A stretch of 64,000 nucleotides of DNA from Schoenoplectus triqueter (Eukaryota > Streptophyta > Magnoliopsida > Poales > Cyperaceae), in contig CAXKVV010000004.1 of the NCBI GenBank assembly GCA_964058805.1, forward strand, positions 1 to 64,000. Reading direction: 5' to 3'. The notes beneath the pieces were generated by a model. The model was not told the origin of the DNA and searched no databases. It worked only from the letters and a program-made list of their open reading frames with translations. This document shows positions 47,216-60,100 of the stretch, in pieces; the stretch's first letter is position 1, and each line of letters opens with the position of its first letter. Position numbers and translations under genes: made by a program.

Positions 47216-47812
47216 ATCTGACACCTGCACCGTACAGTGCAGAGTGATAGCCATGCAATTCGTGTTTAAATTCATACTTCATCAATGTTTCATACATCAC
47301 ATGGCTGTCACTCTGTATTGTACGGTGTTGCGCGTCAGTATATGCACTCTTTTCATATTACCTTCTTTACTTTTTATGAGTGCGACACTAAGCTTTTTCT
47401 TTTGTGTTTTAGTTTGTTTCCTTTATTTGTCCTTATTTTTATTTTGTTATATTAATTCATCATTTTTAAGCAGTATGCATGCGTGCAAAACACCTTTAGA
47501 ACATATTCGATGGCCGCAAAGACAGATGAGATTTCGCAAGTGTGAGATGCTATATTACAATTTGCGCTCAATAGATAGGAGAACGTGTGAAAAGCACGAT
47601 TAAGAAAAGAATTAATGTTGTGACGTAACATAAAAAATGCGATGAGAATTTACTCTTAGGGCTGTTTTTCCATGCTTTGGCACAAGTATTTAAATACATA
47701 TTGTAAAAAAATTGAATTAATATTTATTAAGTTAAATAAAACTTTTGTGTTTTATATTCTTATTACTTGTGGCTTGAGAATGGTGGTGTTATTAGTGATA
47801 TGTTTAAGATAA

Positions 47813-48572
47813 CATGGCATTCTTATTATATAGTTTAAAAATCAAAGCATTTTTATCGTTAGTTCAAAGAGAAATATTGACTAGAGATTATTCGAGCAAA
47901 AGAGGATGGTTCGGTGATGTTAATTGTGCTTTCTATTTAGAAATTGAATCTTCACCTTTTTGTTAATTATTGTAGAGTTGCTAAAGCAATATGGGAATCG
48001 ATAGCTAAATATAACAACTTATATTTCATTTTACTTCTATTCATGATATATGGAACATAGATAGTTGAATTCCCTTGAACGGTAGTAAGCCTGTTGAACT
48101 GATATTTAAGAGGGGCTATCTTGTGGGTATTGAAAGGATGTTCAGAGAAGAAAAGGGAAGATCTGTCAAAAATATAGCTTATAATATTATAGGAATTGCT
48201 TTATTATAGCGTCAACGGAAGAAAATAACTTTTTTCTTAAGTCATTGTTAATCTTACCACATAATTATATTTGCCAATTTAGACAGGAGACAGAAGGTTT
48301 ATTTCAGTTGACAGAAGGAAATGATGATTTGTCTGGAGAAGAAATATGTAGAATAAAGAAAAAAAATGATTGGGATTATGTACCCGATTCTGTACTCTAT
48401 TATGTATTCTGAGATGAAATATATAGTGTTGTAAAGTTTTGATGTGGGGATGGATGTTTTTGAGGTTTAATTGTGTTGGATGCTTCGTTGACTGTAATAA
48501 GATGTAAGCACTTATATTGGCAATCATACTGGTTCAATATTTTCAGTATTTGGTTAGTTTTCTATGGTATCT
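47813..48572 (+). pseudogene. Decayed L1-type LINE ORF2 C-terminus (zf-RVT region) and 3' tail
   Basis: A frame from 47813 reads SLKIKAFLSLVQREILTRD then SKRGWFGDVNCAFY, the zinc-binding region (zf-RVT) found at the C-terminus of plant L1 ORF2 proteins. A stop follows near 47963, and after a frame shift it continues HLFVNYCRVAKAIWESIAKY, then a later EKGRSVKNIAYNIIG near 48150-48190. The whole is broken by stops and shifts. The 3' non-coding tail continues to 48572, is interrupted by the CACTA element and resumes at 51556-51620 (GGATGTAATACCTTTGATTTTG...). The reverse transcriptase proper is absent, as in 5'-truncated LINE copies. Confidence 0.65.
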
Positions 48573-51555
48573 CACTACTAGAATTTGAGTTATTACCGTG
48601 GTTAGTTGATGTTTTTTCCGTGATAAATCTGAGTTCTACGGAAATAAGAAGATTGGCGCGTGGCGCTCAGCATTTCTGTAGACAAGTCCACGGAAGAAAT
48701 TTGTACGGAAATAAAATCTACGGAATATAGTCTATCTTTTCACGAAAATACTCCAGAATTTCCTATTTTACGGAAATAAGTACAGACTTTCACGGAAATA
48801 CTCTACTTTGTCACACCCATTATTTTCCATAGATAGAAAAACTTTTTCTGTGGATACTTGCACGGAAATAATCCTTTCCATACATTTTTTTATTTTATAT
48901 AATATTTTTGTCGTTTATGAAATAATGTAAATAGCATTGTCAAATAGAACAGAACGGAAAAGTCTTAATACAGTGTCATATTTAACAAGTACATATATAG
49001 TTAACTAAAACAAAATAAAAAATATTCCTATTACAGTGTTAAACTTACAATAGCAACAAGAATTTAGATTTAATTAATGAGAGTTTACAATTAACATCAA
49101 TTCTACCCGAATATAGTTTTCAATTAATATCAATAGATTAAATATTTATTTAGAGGAACTCATCATGTATCATTTTTTAACTCTCATTACAATCCACGTC
49201 AAAGATGTTGCCAATCTAAATACTGTAAATTAAGATAAAAATAGGAATAAGTTAGCTAACTAAAATAGAAATACAAAATAAGTTAGTCAACAATATTGAA
49301 TTGAATAGAAAATCAATTGCTTGAAGAAGCCCTAATTGAATAAACCCTAATTGAAGAAACTGATCAAGCATTTGCATGTGATAACTTACTTTTAGAAATG
49401 TCATATATATTGAAGATTCATCGTTTGTTATTTTAATTACAACCTTCATCATCTCCTGCCAATCAAAATAGATATGCATGTGAATAGATTATCAACACAA
49501 CATTGCACATAAAATTCAATTGATTAATCAAACCCTAATTGTAAAATTTTATTACATTACCTTCATCCGATGAAATGTGCGCATAGGGATCATCATCTTC
49601 TTGCTCTATGTCCAACTCATAATTTATGAGGCTATTATTATTATAGGTATCACTTTCTGTTTCTTGTGACTCATTTGAAATTGTTGGCAATATTGGACCC
49701 TCAGATTGTTCGTCTTGAAAAAATTCAACACCTAATTTCCCTTTTCTTTGTGTTTTCATTGCCACCCACCAATTTTTTCTATCTCCCTTAGTCGATGCAT
49801 AAGGTAGATAATACGCTTGAACGGCTTGACATGCCAATACAAATGGCTCATAATGTCGAAGACGAGAAGCATGCTTAACCTCAACAAGGCCACGTGTTTG
49901 ATCAACCCTAACACCATTTATTATATCAAACCAATTGCAATTGAAAAGAACAACCTTATTACCTCCTCCGTATTGTAGCTCAACTACTTCTTGTAGAACT
50001 CCGTAGTAATCTTGTGGTGCGTCATTACCATCCCACTCTCCTTTGATGCAAACACCACTGTTTACCGTTGATTTGTTTTTGGTATATATTTCTGTGTGGA
50101 ATATGAAACCGTTTACTTCATATCCATGGTAGCATATTGCTTGTTTATCAGGCATCAGTCCGAGATTCCTTATGTGTAGGTCGCATTCACGTTCAACTTG
50201 CACCTTCTTTTTTAACCAATATGCAAATTCATCCTCACGAATTCTATGCAGAGGATATGTGGCTGTAACTTGGTCAGATTTGAATGTATCGAACTCCCTG
50301 CGTATTAAAATATGTTCAATTTATCTTGTAATTTGAATATTAGTTTGAATACATATCATGAAAAGAATAATAAGAATCAATTTATAAAGAATGTACTCTA
50401 AATATGGCTTAATCTCTGGACAATTAAAGAGGATGAAGTTGTGTGCGGCAAGAAATTCGCGTGAATCAAGAGTCCTTCGATTTCCCCGACCTAGCGAGCG
50501 GCCAAGTGTTTCAAAGATTGACAACTTTCCTTGTGAAGGATTATTTTTGTCAACTTCGGGCCTTCTACTGTTTGATCGCTCCACAAAATAAGATGAGCAA
50601 TATGTAGATACCTCTTTGATTAGAGTTGTCTCGACGATTGAACCCTCAACTCTTGCTTTGTTTGTCACCTTCTTTTTGGTATATTTGTTGCTCCTGTAAA
50701 TATAAATTTTTAGTTTAATTGTACATACGGTTTGAGATTATGTAACAATTTGAGAATTTTATTTGACAAAACCCTAATAAAGCATGAAAATTCTAAAAGA
50801 ATTATACTTACAGTTTAGATATGTTTCTCAGAATTATAATAAAGCCTAAATATATAATACAAAAGCAATATACCTTTCACATGCATACATCCATCGAGGA
50901 TACTAATGAGTTTTACTCCCACAAATAACAGATTTCTTGTCAAGCATACTAATGAGTTTTACTGAATACTACTGCCGGAAATAATGCCACTACTGCTGAA
51001 AATAATTAGTAAATCTTTCTTCAAATATGGCATAATAGTCCACAGATACAACCAGAAATAATTGGTGTTACTGGCAGAAATAATGGGTTCATATATTTAA
51101 TTTTTAAATCTGCCAGTAATAATCAAAAGGTTACTAACAGAAATAATGGGTTCACCTATTGTAATTTTTCTTAAAATCTGCATAAATTAATTAATAATAG
51201 AAAAATAATAATGTGGATGAGTAAAATTATTCCGTGACTTTTTAAAGTATTTCCGTGGAAGTAAGAACCATGGAAATAATATGAGTTATTCTGTTGCTCA
51301 ACTCCACGGAACTGCCAAATATTTACTACGGAATTAAGAACCGGAGCGAAACTTTTCTGTCGAATCATTTCCGTGCTTAATTCCTCGGAAAAGGATTATC
51401 TCCGTGGTATTCTACGGAAATAGTATTTATTCTGGGGATGAAAGTACCGTGGAAGCCTTTCCGTGGGTAATTCACGGAAATGACGCCTTTTCCGTGCTTG
51501 ACTCCACGGAACAAGCGTTTTTCATTTCACGGTAATAACAACAATTCTAGTAGTG
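48573..51555 (-). mobile_element. CACTA (En/Spm) transposon, deletion derivative
   Basis: Terminal inverted repeats start CACTACTAGAATT at both ends and remain complementary for about 28 bp (to TTATTACCGTG), with a few mismatches. The 3-bp target duplication is TCT (48570-48572 and 51556-51558). Subterminal regions (about 48590-48890 and 51220-51540) are packed with copies of ACGGAAATA / TTTCCGTG in both directions, the expected binding-site arrays of CACTA transposases. The element keeps only the C-terminal part of its transposase, on the minus strand, so it is non-autonomous. Length is 2,983 bp. Confidence 0.92.
49535..50693 (-). pseudogene. CACTA transposase (Tnp2-type) C-terminal remnant, DUF4218/DUF4216
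   Basis: Two exons on the minus strand. Exon 50693-50397 (acceptor CAG at 50694-50696) encodes KVTNKARVEGSIVETTLIKE and REFLAAHNFILFNCPEIKPY, the end of the DUF4218 region. An in-frame GT-AG splice then joins exon 50297-49535 (acceptor CAG at 50298-50300), with LHRIREDEFAYWLKKKVQ and the DUF4216 core (GVCIKGEWDG, YYGVLQEVVELQYGGG, VVLFNCNWFD, PFVLACQAVQAYYLPY), ending in an acidic tail. The catalytic transposase_21 domain that should precede it is missing, with only ~0.86 kb of non-coding sequence up to the terminal repeat. The remaining frame is open through both exons, so the loss of the N-terminal part may be recent. No autonomous function is expected. Confidence 0.85.
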
Positions 51556-51934
51556 TCTGGATGTAATACCTTTGATTTTGTAGGATATTATATTAGTTTA
51601 AGTTGATTTTTTATTTTTAGTAGTATCCCCGAGGACATCGTGTGGTTTTGTAATATCCATAAATTTTTAGTTTCTAATGAAACTGATGGGGATACCACTG
51701 CTTTAACAAAGTTATTATTTGGGTCCAATTAGAAAAAGACATCAAAATATTTAACAATATATACAAACATATTTTTACTTGCAACTATGAGAAAAATATT
51801 TAAGTCATAAACATGTCCAAAACTTTCAACTTTTCTTTGTTGGGAGATTTTGTGATAAAACATTTTACAAGGATCAATATGGAAGAATAATGAATAAATT
51901 ATGCCATTTTAAGCACAATAAATTAAATAAGGAT

Positions 51935-52973
51935 GGGGATCCCTTCATAATAATTTGTTTTGATAATTTTGGCAACCAATTTCATATAAATTTATAAGAA
52001 AATTTTAAAAATACAAAAAATAACTCCATAAACATTTTCTTAAGCTTATTGATTTATTGTATTTCAAATTTCATACAATTTGAATATTATTTGATATTCC
52101 ATTAAAGACCATAAATTATATGATAATTGTAATGATTTAGATTTAGTAACCTTTCTGGAAAATATGGAAATCCAGAAATGCAATGGTGTTTAGACAAGCA
52201 ATTATGCCCACTATTGGATCCTTGATATGTCTAATTCTTTCTTTGTTGCAATATTGGTAAGGTTGTAAAGGCAAATCAGTGGCTAACCGTCCAAAAAATT
52301 GGATACCAGTAGACCTGACTTGATCCCTCTCCAGGTGTTGGCTCCTATGCCATTGTTGGCATGATCTAGCTTTCAATGACTATGCTTTGTAGCCAGTTAT
52401 GTTTAAGTTCTGGCATTTGTGGGTTGTTTTTTGTTCTATGTTACTGAGAGTGATGCTTATATTGTTGTTGGTTTATATTGTGTGATGGTAGTTAGTTGAG
52501 ACTATAATAAACTAGCTGACATGTTGTTGTTGTTGTCTTGTTTGTTTAGAGTAGAAATGATGTCGAGTTTTCATAGTATAGACGATGAGTATGAGTCTCA
52601 ACTGAGATGCTATCAGAAATTAGCACACTGGTTCACCATGATGGCTTTTTTTTGGTAACTCAATGAAGCACAAAAAATCTTAGTATGGTTCTATTGGGTT
52701 TTATCTTGGGAGGTTAGGTAGTTGTTTTGTTTTGTTTCTCGTTTTTCTCTAGGATGCTATATATGTATATTTAATGTTTCATTTAATGAAACGGACGATA
52801 TCTCGTCTTTCATTACAAAAAAATAATATTCTTTTATGAAATATTATAATCAATCTACAAATTTAAGAATATATTTGTAAAGTTTTTTTTTTCTATTTTT
52901 AAGATTTTCTATGAATTATATAAACTTGATTATCAAAATTAATAGTTGTCAAAGAGCCCACCCAATAAATTAT
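51935..52973. mobile_element. Foldback element (GGGATC...TTGACAA family), interrupted
   Basis: The left end GGGGATCCCTTCATAAT and right end GTTGTCAAAGAGCCCACCC belong to the same family as 56292-56666 and 62701-63082, which share TTGTCAA-type termini and TGATAATT / AATTATCA inner blocks. The left half runs to about 52137 and the right half resumes near 52835. Between them lies a LINE fragment. Confidence 0.6.
52138..52834 (+). pseudogene. LINE 3' fragment nested in the foldback element
   Basis: A frame near 52150 reads PFWKIWKSRNAMVFRQ, the sequence typical of the region after zf-RVT in plant L1 ORF2, and then decays. The 3' end has the hairpin-like TTTCATTTAATGAAACGG and GACGATATCTCGTC, followed by TTTCATTACAAAAAAA, as in plant LINE tails ending in a poly(A) run. 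No target duplication was resolved. It is 5'-truncated and dead. Confidence 0.5.
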
Positions 52974-55900
52974 GCCATTGGTGATCTTACGTTACTACTT
53001 TTCACCATAGAATTATTATAATCAACGTAAATTTGATTGGAAACTTATGATTGCGATTGCTAGCGAAAATTGGTGATATTTATAAAATGGACAGAATCCA
53101 GACCTTTAATGATTGGAGTCGTAGAAGGAAGGAATATGCACATTTTTGTGGCATTTTTCTGTTGCAATTGAACGGGAGCAAATTGTTTTATTATTCGTTT
53201 ATCATGTTAATTAGTAAATAACATTATTGGAGTTTTAAATCGTCCCATTAATTATTGATTTTTTATTTGACCGGGTCAAACAATTAACGGACAAAAATAT
53301 ATTGCTCCAGTTTAGAATTCATTATCCTCTCTATATCTCAATCCTTTTAAATTTTCTTAATGGCCTTGAGCCGTTGCTTCCAGTTGGCAAATTTAATAAA
53401 TCTAGTATCCTTGTCTTAGGTTCTAATGGTGTTATATATTGACAAAAATATAGATGAAGAGATAGTAGGCCAAGGAAACAAGGAAAAGAAAATATTGATA
53501 AAACATTAATTTACCCACGAATATATTTATTGGCACGAGATATTGGGTCCGGAGAGGAATTGAAATATTTATTCGGATCGAACTTGGTAGATGAAGAAGT
53601 GACAAACTCAGGACATCATTCTATTCTTAAGGCAGAAGCAACTTGAACACTCGGCGGCTAAACTAAAATTCAGACTTGTCTCGTACGTACTTATTATTTT
53701 ATTTAATTGTATTCAATTAATTCATATAAATTAGTTGAGTTACTTAATTATAATTTATAAAATAAATTCTGATATATTTATTTAAGTCCCCAATAAAATA
53801 AATATTAGATAAATATTGTTTGTTAAAGGAAGCATCGCATTGGTTATGTTGTTGAAACACTCAGCTGAAAAGAAAGTTAAATCTAATCTATTTGATTAGT
53901 ATATATTAGTATATATTATTGTAAAGATTTTGAAGGATGAGAAGAAGATTTTTGAGAAAGTGCTAAGAAGTCTTGGTTTTTACGTAGAAGTGCTACTTTA
54001 CCAGATTACTTGATACCGATTCGATATCAAATTGGATCTAAACCTAGATTGATATTGATCCGATTAATTTGCATATGGCATGGTATAAAATATATTCAAT
54101 TATATTATGGATACGGTTATAAAATTAATATTTGAATATACGATCTGAACCAAAATGAGATCCAATATTATAATGGATAGGATATGGATATGATTTAATT
54201 ATCCGATTCAAAACTGGACCCGACCCAATATTCATATTAATACCCAACATATATTATATTAATGTAAACAATTAAACAAATGCAATTTAATTAATGTAAA
54301 CGCTGTCAGAAAAACGGAGAGTAGATAAGAAAAAAATTTATGATTCGTGAGTTTGTTTAGATTATTACGCTTTTTTTATTTGGCTTTCCAAAAACTCCAT
54401 TGTTCATGTTCCTTTCCTCTCTGATTTAAAATGAAAAGCTAAAGAACAAACGTCAGTTTTAAATATTATATTATTTCGATAATAATATACTTTTGGTTTT
54501 GGAACAAAATTTATATTATATTGTTATAATAATATATTCTATATGAGAATTAAGTTCAGAAAATTATAATTATATATTCAAGAATAAAGAGCTTATTGAA
54601 TGCTATGTTTTGGATCAAGTACTCGTTCCAAAATCAAACCGGATCCGGTAAGCCACAAACAAGTTATGGATATCTATATACTCAGAACTGAAATATTAGA
54701 CCTGAAATGTTTACTATTAAATGAGTATCTAGAATCGGATCAATCCGGTTTGAAATAATAAGTACACAATTCTAAATTTGGACCTAAATACTTTTAACAT
54801 ATCATGAGTTCATATATGATAGTGTCCAAACCCTACCGACCCGATATCACCTCTATTTTCATATATTAATAACTTCATGAATTTGATAAAATTTGTCATT
54901 CTCTTATAACGTTATTTATTAGTTATGAAAAATAAAGATAAAAAATTTAATCCTACAATACTCTGCTGAACAGCCCCAGTTATATTATGAAATATAAATC
55001 CTGCAGTTGAACTTAGTATATAATTCAAAATTAGAAACGTTACGAAAAATTATACTACAATTAAACAATATTTTTTTTCTAAAAATAGTAATATATATTT
55101 CATCAGCTCCCCCATTTTGTTTTAGGACAGTTTATGAGAACGATATAAAAAAAAGTATTCATTTAAGCAACTATCATAAGTCCACCAAAATCACAAAAAG
55201 ACCACATCCTTCATGATGGTATTAACTATTAACAAAAAGATTAAAAAAAGAATACAAAGATCAACGCAAGTCAACATAAAAACTTAAAAGAACCTCCAAG
55301 AGAATAAAAAGTGACAGCATCGGCCCTTCCATGCATCCCGCCATCAGATTCCCAGAGTCAGCCACAGTTTCCTTATCCTGACCTGACGATGTAAATTAAT
55401 GTTCCAATCAGAACGATTCCCTGTCTAGCAAAAGCCATAATGGGAGAATATTGGCATGCAAAGATCTGTTTTGTTACTGGCCCCTCTTCTTGACATACAA
55501 ACCAGCATGCATGTTTTTTAGGTTCTATATAGCTCAAAAGACGCAATTAATGTCTGATAATATATACTGATATACATGCTATTGTTTTAATTAGATAATC
55601 TTCATTTTAAAAAATAGATAATCTCAGTAATTTTATTTTTATTTTTGTGAGTTCTCTCATTCTAGTCTTTTAAGTTCTTTCAAATAAACTAAAAAAATTC
55701 ATTGTTGATGTACATACGAAATTTGAGTTCTCTAACATGAAGGATATTGTGTCTGAATTAGCTAGATTAGTGGTTGAGACCAAAAACATATGATGCATCC
55801 TTAAGTGTACATATATGTTTTGAAATTAGTATTGATCTTACCAATTGCAACATCATTAGTCAACAGAGTTTTCCTAGTAATGAACTACATTAATAATGAT

Positions 55901-56290
55901 TTACAAAATAAAATGTATGATTATTGGATGAATGATTGTCTAGTGCTTTAATTATATTGAGAAATAGATTCTTTGAAAGAACTACCAACGATGCCATTTT
56001 ACGTCAATTTCAAACAATGGGACTTTAACTCTATTGAACAAAATCTAATATAGTTAGAATATATCATCGAAAACAATTATAATGATTTTAGCTTTAATTT
56101 ATATTATGGTTTGCTTAGAATAGTATTGTGGATTTTTATTTATAAATTGAGGATATATTACATTATACACAAGTGATCATGTATTAACATTTTTTAATTT
56201 AATATTAATTATATTATTTATATAAAAAAATAGTGAACCCATATGATTTTTTTTTGCTCCGCCCAGCCCCGATCAATTCGCAAATTACTT
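52974..56290. other. AT-rich intergenic region
   Basis: Degenerate GGATC/GACCCGACCC-type repeats at about 54010-54250 and 54600-54850 resemble the 12493/40936 MITE family. A GC-richer island at about 55300-55520 has a minus-strand open frame ending MAFARQGIVLIGTLIYIVRSG before its stop at 55376, not recognised as a known gene. A GCTCCGCCCAGCCCC end (about 56256-56271) belongs to the GGGGCGG family. Confidence 0.4.
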
Positions 56291-56291
56291 A

Positions 56292-56666
56292 AAGGGAAAA
56301 TATCAATTACAATGGTTATCTTGTCAATTTTGACAAAGAATTTTCAAATAAATATGAAAAAAATTTAAATTTTTTTTATAGATATGTTATTCTATTTATA
56401 GATTTATGGTGATAAAAATTTTATACAATTTTATTATCGTTTGATAGTCCATCAAAGATCATTAAATTATAATTATTATAAAGTGCATAACATTATTATG
56501 GATTTTGATGGACTAGCAAACAATAATGAAATTGCATGAAATTTTAATCACCATTAATCTATAAATAAAAAATATATTTATAAAGTTTTTTTTTCTATTT
56601 TCAATATTAATTTAAAGATATATTGTCAAGATTATTAAGATAATCCATTGTCAAGGATCCCTCCCC
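56292..56666. mobile_element. Foldback element (GGGATC...TTGACAA family)
   Basis: The right end is TTGTCAAGGATCCCTCCCC. The inner inverted pair includes CATTAAAT and TTTGATGGACTA / TAGTCCATCAAA around the centre (about 56440-56515), and the arms share TATAGATTTATGGTGAT / ATCACCATTAATCTATA. About 375 bp, non-coding. Confidence 0.65.
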
Positions 56667-56699
56667 TTAGTTAAAATCCGTAATGCTTCAGACAAAACT

Positions 56700-57180
56700 A
56701 TAGTGTTGTATGTCATGATTTTTTTCATAGTTCAATAGTTGCGTGGTCGTCACATCCACACAAAGAAAACGAGAGTGATGGTGCCTCATACTCGACACTG
56801 CCTCATGGGCTCAAGTAGGCTTATAGGTCGAATTCAGGGCTTCTGTAAACCCATAATTCCTCTTAACCGCCACAGTGGTCCAGATACGAAATAATGCATC
56901 ATAACCGTCCATGCACGAAATAATGCGCCATAATGCCCAGTCCCGAAATATCGGACTGTAACCGTTCACTAACGGCTAGTGAAGACGTGGTCTCGCGACT
57001 GCAGAGTTGCGCGGTTTGGAGACATATATAAAGTCATCCCCCGATGTTGATCGGGTGAGCACACACGTTCACAGACACATAACTGATAAGCAACAAAGAA
57101 GAGTAAAAATTTATTTACATCTTCATTTCGGTGATCGGTACGTTTTCGCTTACCGGAGATAACCCATATCAGAGAGAGGG
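56700..57180 (+). mobile_element. Possible solo LTR or LTR fragment
   Basis: The GC-richer 480-bp block contains a TATA-like ACATATATAAAGTC (about 57021-57034), repeated words CGAAATAATGC (56887, 56918) and CACACACGTTCACAGACACA downstream of the TATA. This looks like LTR U3-R sequence rather than a gene. Ends and target duplication were not found. Confidence 0.3.
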
Positions 57181-60100
57181 TGGAGATGCATGCGAAAGAG
57201 TTGAAGGAAAATAATTATATTAATTGAAGCTTCGTTTCAAATTCCCATTGTAATTTCCACCAAACCAATACATAATTACATATACATGTTCCCGAAAGGA
57301 TATATATCCCAATTTCTTGAGTTATTCATCATTTCACAAAATGTGGAACGTCCTCTAATTAGGGACCCTCTACATGTAAAATTAACGACTGCCACCTCCA
57401 TTTTTATGGCGGTTTTTCTTTCCAGAAGCAAAGTGGTATATTTTTCTGTAAAGTTTGGTCAATCTAAACGGAGACGATCTGTAAACAAATACTTATTGTC
57501 ATTGTTTTAAAATATAGCCGTAGGATCATATATGCGGTCCGTTTATGTTTATGCGGTGCAATGCCGCATGCATAAGAGTATGCATCTACATATTCAATAA
57601 TGTTCATTATTTTTTAAAATATTATCGTATTAAATCTATAAAATTAATTATATTATATTTTTCATGCAAAATATTCAAAATTATATTAATATTTTCTTAT
57701 TTTATATTAAAATTCTTCAAAAGTAAATTATCGATTCAAATATTGTAAGAATTTTTTAGAATATATATCCGCATACTGAACCGCATATACACCGGCATAT
57801 CACATATGCATTATACAGTGGTCAACCACACACATATTGAAATATGTATTTTATAACTTGCTTATTGTTACTGATTACCCTTTCCATTTAATTCCAGTTA
57901 ATCTTTTTCAAGGATATCTTTTTTTTTTCTTTTCTTTTATTTATTTTTGTTTGTTGGGTTGTCTAATAGACCCCATGAAGCTATGATGATCCTCAAAAGT
58001 GGACACAAGCTGACAAAATGAAAGCAGCATGATATATGATTTGGAGATCACTATCATATTTCATATATTCATATCTCTTATAATGTATCAAGTTCCATGT
58101 TGCAATGCCACGACTCCCCTGCCATCTGATTCAGAACATTTGTTGGGTCAATTTCAAATAAAGTTTCTTTTTTTTCAATGGAGGCGTATTCTCGCCGCAT
58201 CTAATTCCGCTTTTGTGTTATTGTGTAGTGTGTCTGGCATGCACAAAGCAAATGCAAAAGCCTACGAATCCGGATCTTCTATAGTTGTACATGGTGTGAA
58301 CTGTGAAGTGAAGTGCGTAATTCAAATGATTCCAAAAAACGCGCATAACATTATTATTTATCGGAAATTTTAATACAACATTCAACATCGGAATTGATAT
58401 TTTATTTACTTTATGTATATTTGTCACATCTAGAGAGTAGAATCGGAGTTGAAATTTTTTTTTGTGGAGGACCAACATGTGGCAAATGAATTTTTTGCTT
58501 AATGTAATTTAATTAAAAAATCATATAATATATGAAAAAGAGTTTACAACCATATGGAAGCTCACGTTGTCTCTTACCCCTCTTATCTCTCTTTGGTCAT
58601 GCTTACATCGGATGTGAACTCACATTTAACAAAAAAAGGAAGAGAGAGGGGGGAGAGTCAAATAAAAAACAGAGCTTCCAGCTCTATTTTATATCATTAT
58701 ATAAAACATCAATGAAGCAAATATTAAATTATGAAAAATATTTTTGTTTTTAGAAACTTGAAAAATATTCATATCATGCATTACGAACATTGTAAGCTAA
58801 TAAATTTATAGTCAGGAGCTTCATGACGATAAAATTCTGCTGATTTTTTTGTTGACAAAATATCATTGAGTTTATACTCTGTTTTATAATATTTATGATA
58901 AAATCCCATTAAAAAAATTAAAATCGATCCCATTTTATAGTATATAATTTTTTTATAATTGACCTGCATAATTTAAATATTTCTGAAAACGTAAGTCAAA
59001 ATATTACATAAAACAAAGCCTTTTCTTTCATTTCCTCTTTTCTCTTTTTTTTTTCTTTGACAGTTGACCCGTACCGTAGGCATAGTCTACTGTCTGTAAA
59101 GTGTAAAGTAAAACTGACAAAAAGTTCATGAAAGCATCCAAGTACCATTAATGAATTTGGACGACGACTTGTTGAAGTGGCTCCAGTGCTGTGTCCGTGT
59201 GTCGTCCATGGTTGCATCTATCAACATGACTACACTCACAGAGAATCTCTTATCTCTGATGAATGGTGCGCACTTCAGGTTGCACCACATGGGGGACCCA
59301 CCTCGCATAATTCTTCACGCTCCTGGAGCTTATCCGATACCAGACACGAATATAACCTCAACGTAAGCACAAATATATTTTGGGCATGCACGATCATATT
59401 TCCAATTAAGTTTTTCCCCTCCATGTTACTGTTCGTCTTCTTTAATTCGATGTATTTTGTTGGTTTACTAACATTTCCCAATTACATTTCCGTACATTTT
59501 TTTCCATTTTAAGTTTGATATTATTATTTACTTTTTATCTTTTTGGAATTGATGTTGGATGGTTAGCTACAGTGTTGTAAGAACGACCGTTAAGACTGAT
59601 TAATTGGCTGATTAGTCATAATCGGTACGTAAGCCGTTACGTATTATAATCGATCGATTATTTCTCTTTTAAATTATACACTATTATATATTAAAGTCAT
59701 ATATTTTTTTTATCCAACTACGTTTTTAATAATTAAAGACACTATATATATTAGACTTCATCAACTTTAAATTTATATTAATTTTTAACTTAACTGGATA
59801 TTAATAAAATTATAATATTATTTTTCTAAAATAATGAAAAATATAAATTTAGATATTTAATTTCTATCTATCATTTCTAAAATAAAACCAATACACAAAA
59901 TATAATAAAACATGCAAATAATTCATTTTTGTTTGAATAAATAATATTTTCATATATTAAATTATGAACGTCAAATTATCCTTAAAAATCTAATTAATTG
60001 ACCACATAATGATTAATTACTTGACAGTGTCTGATCCTTTCATCAAGCGCTATTTTATTATTCACAACACTGATTATCTATATCTACTCAAACTACTTCT

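Noticed and set aside
46516..47603. Frames of 119 and 144 codons
   Set aside because: Hydrophobic, Phe/Leu/Ser-rich translations typical of AT-rich non-coding DNA. No domain, no start context and no neighbouring exon evidence.
59120..59370. GC-rich island as a protein-coding exon
   Set aside because: Both strands have short open frames and a GTAAGC donor-like site, but no recognisable protein family; left as unassigned.
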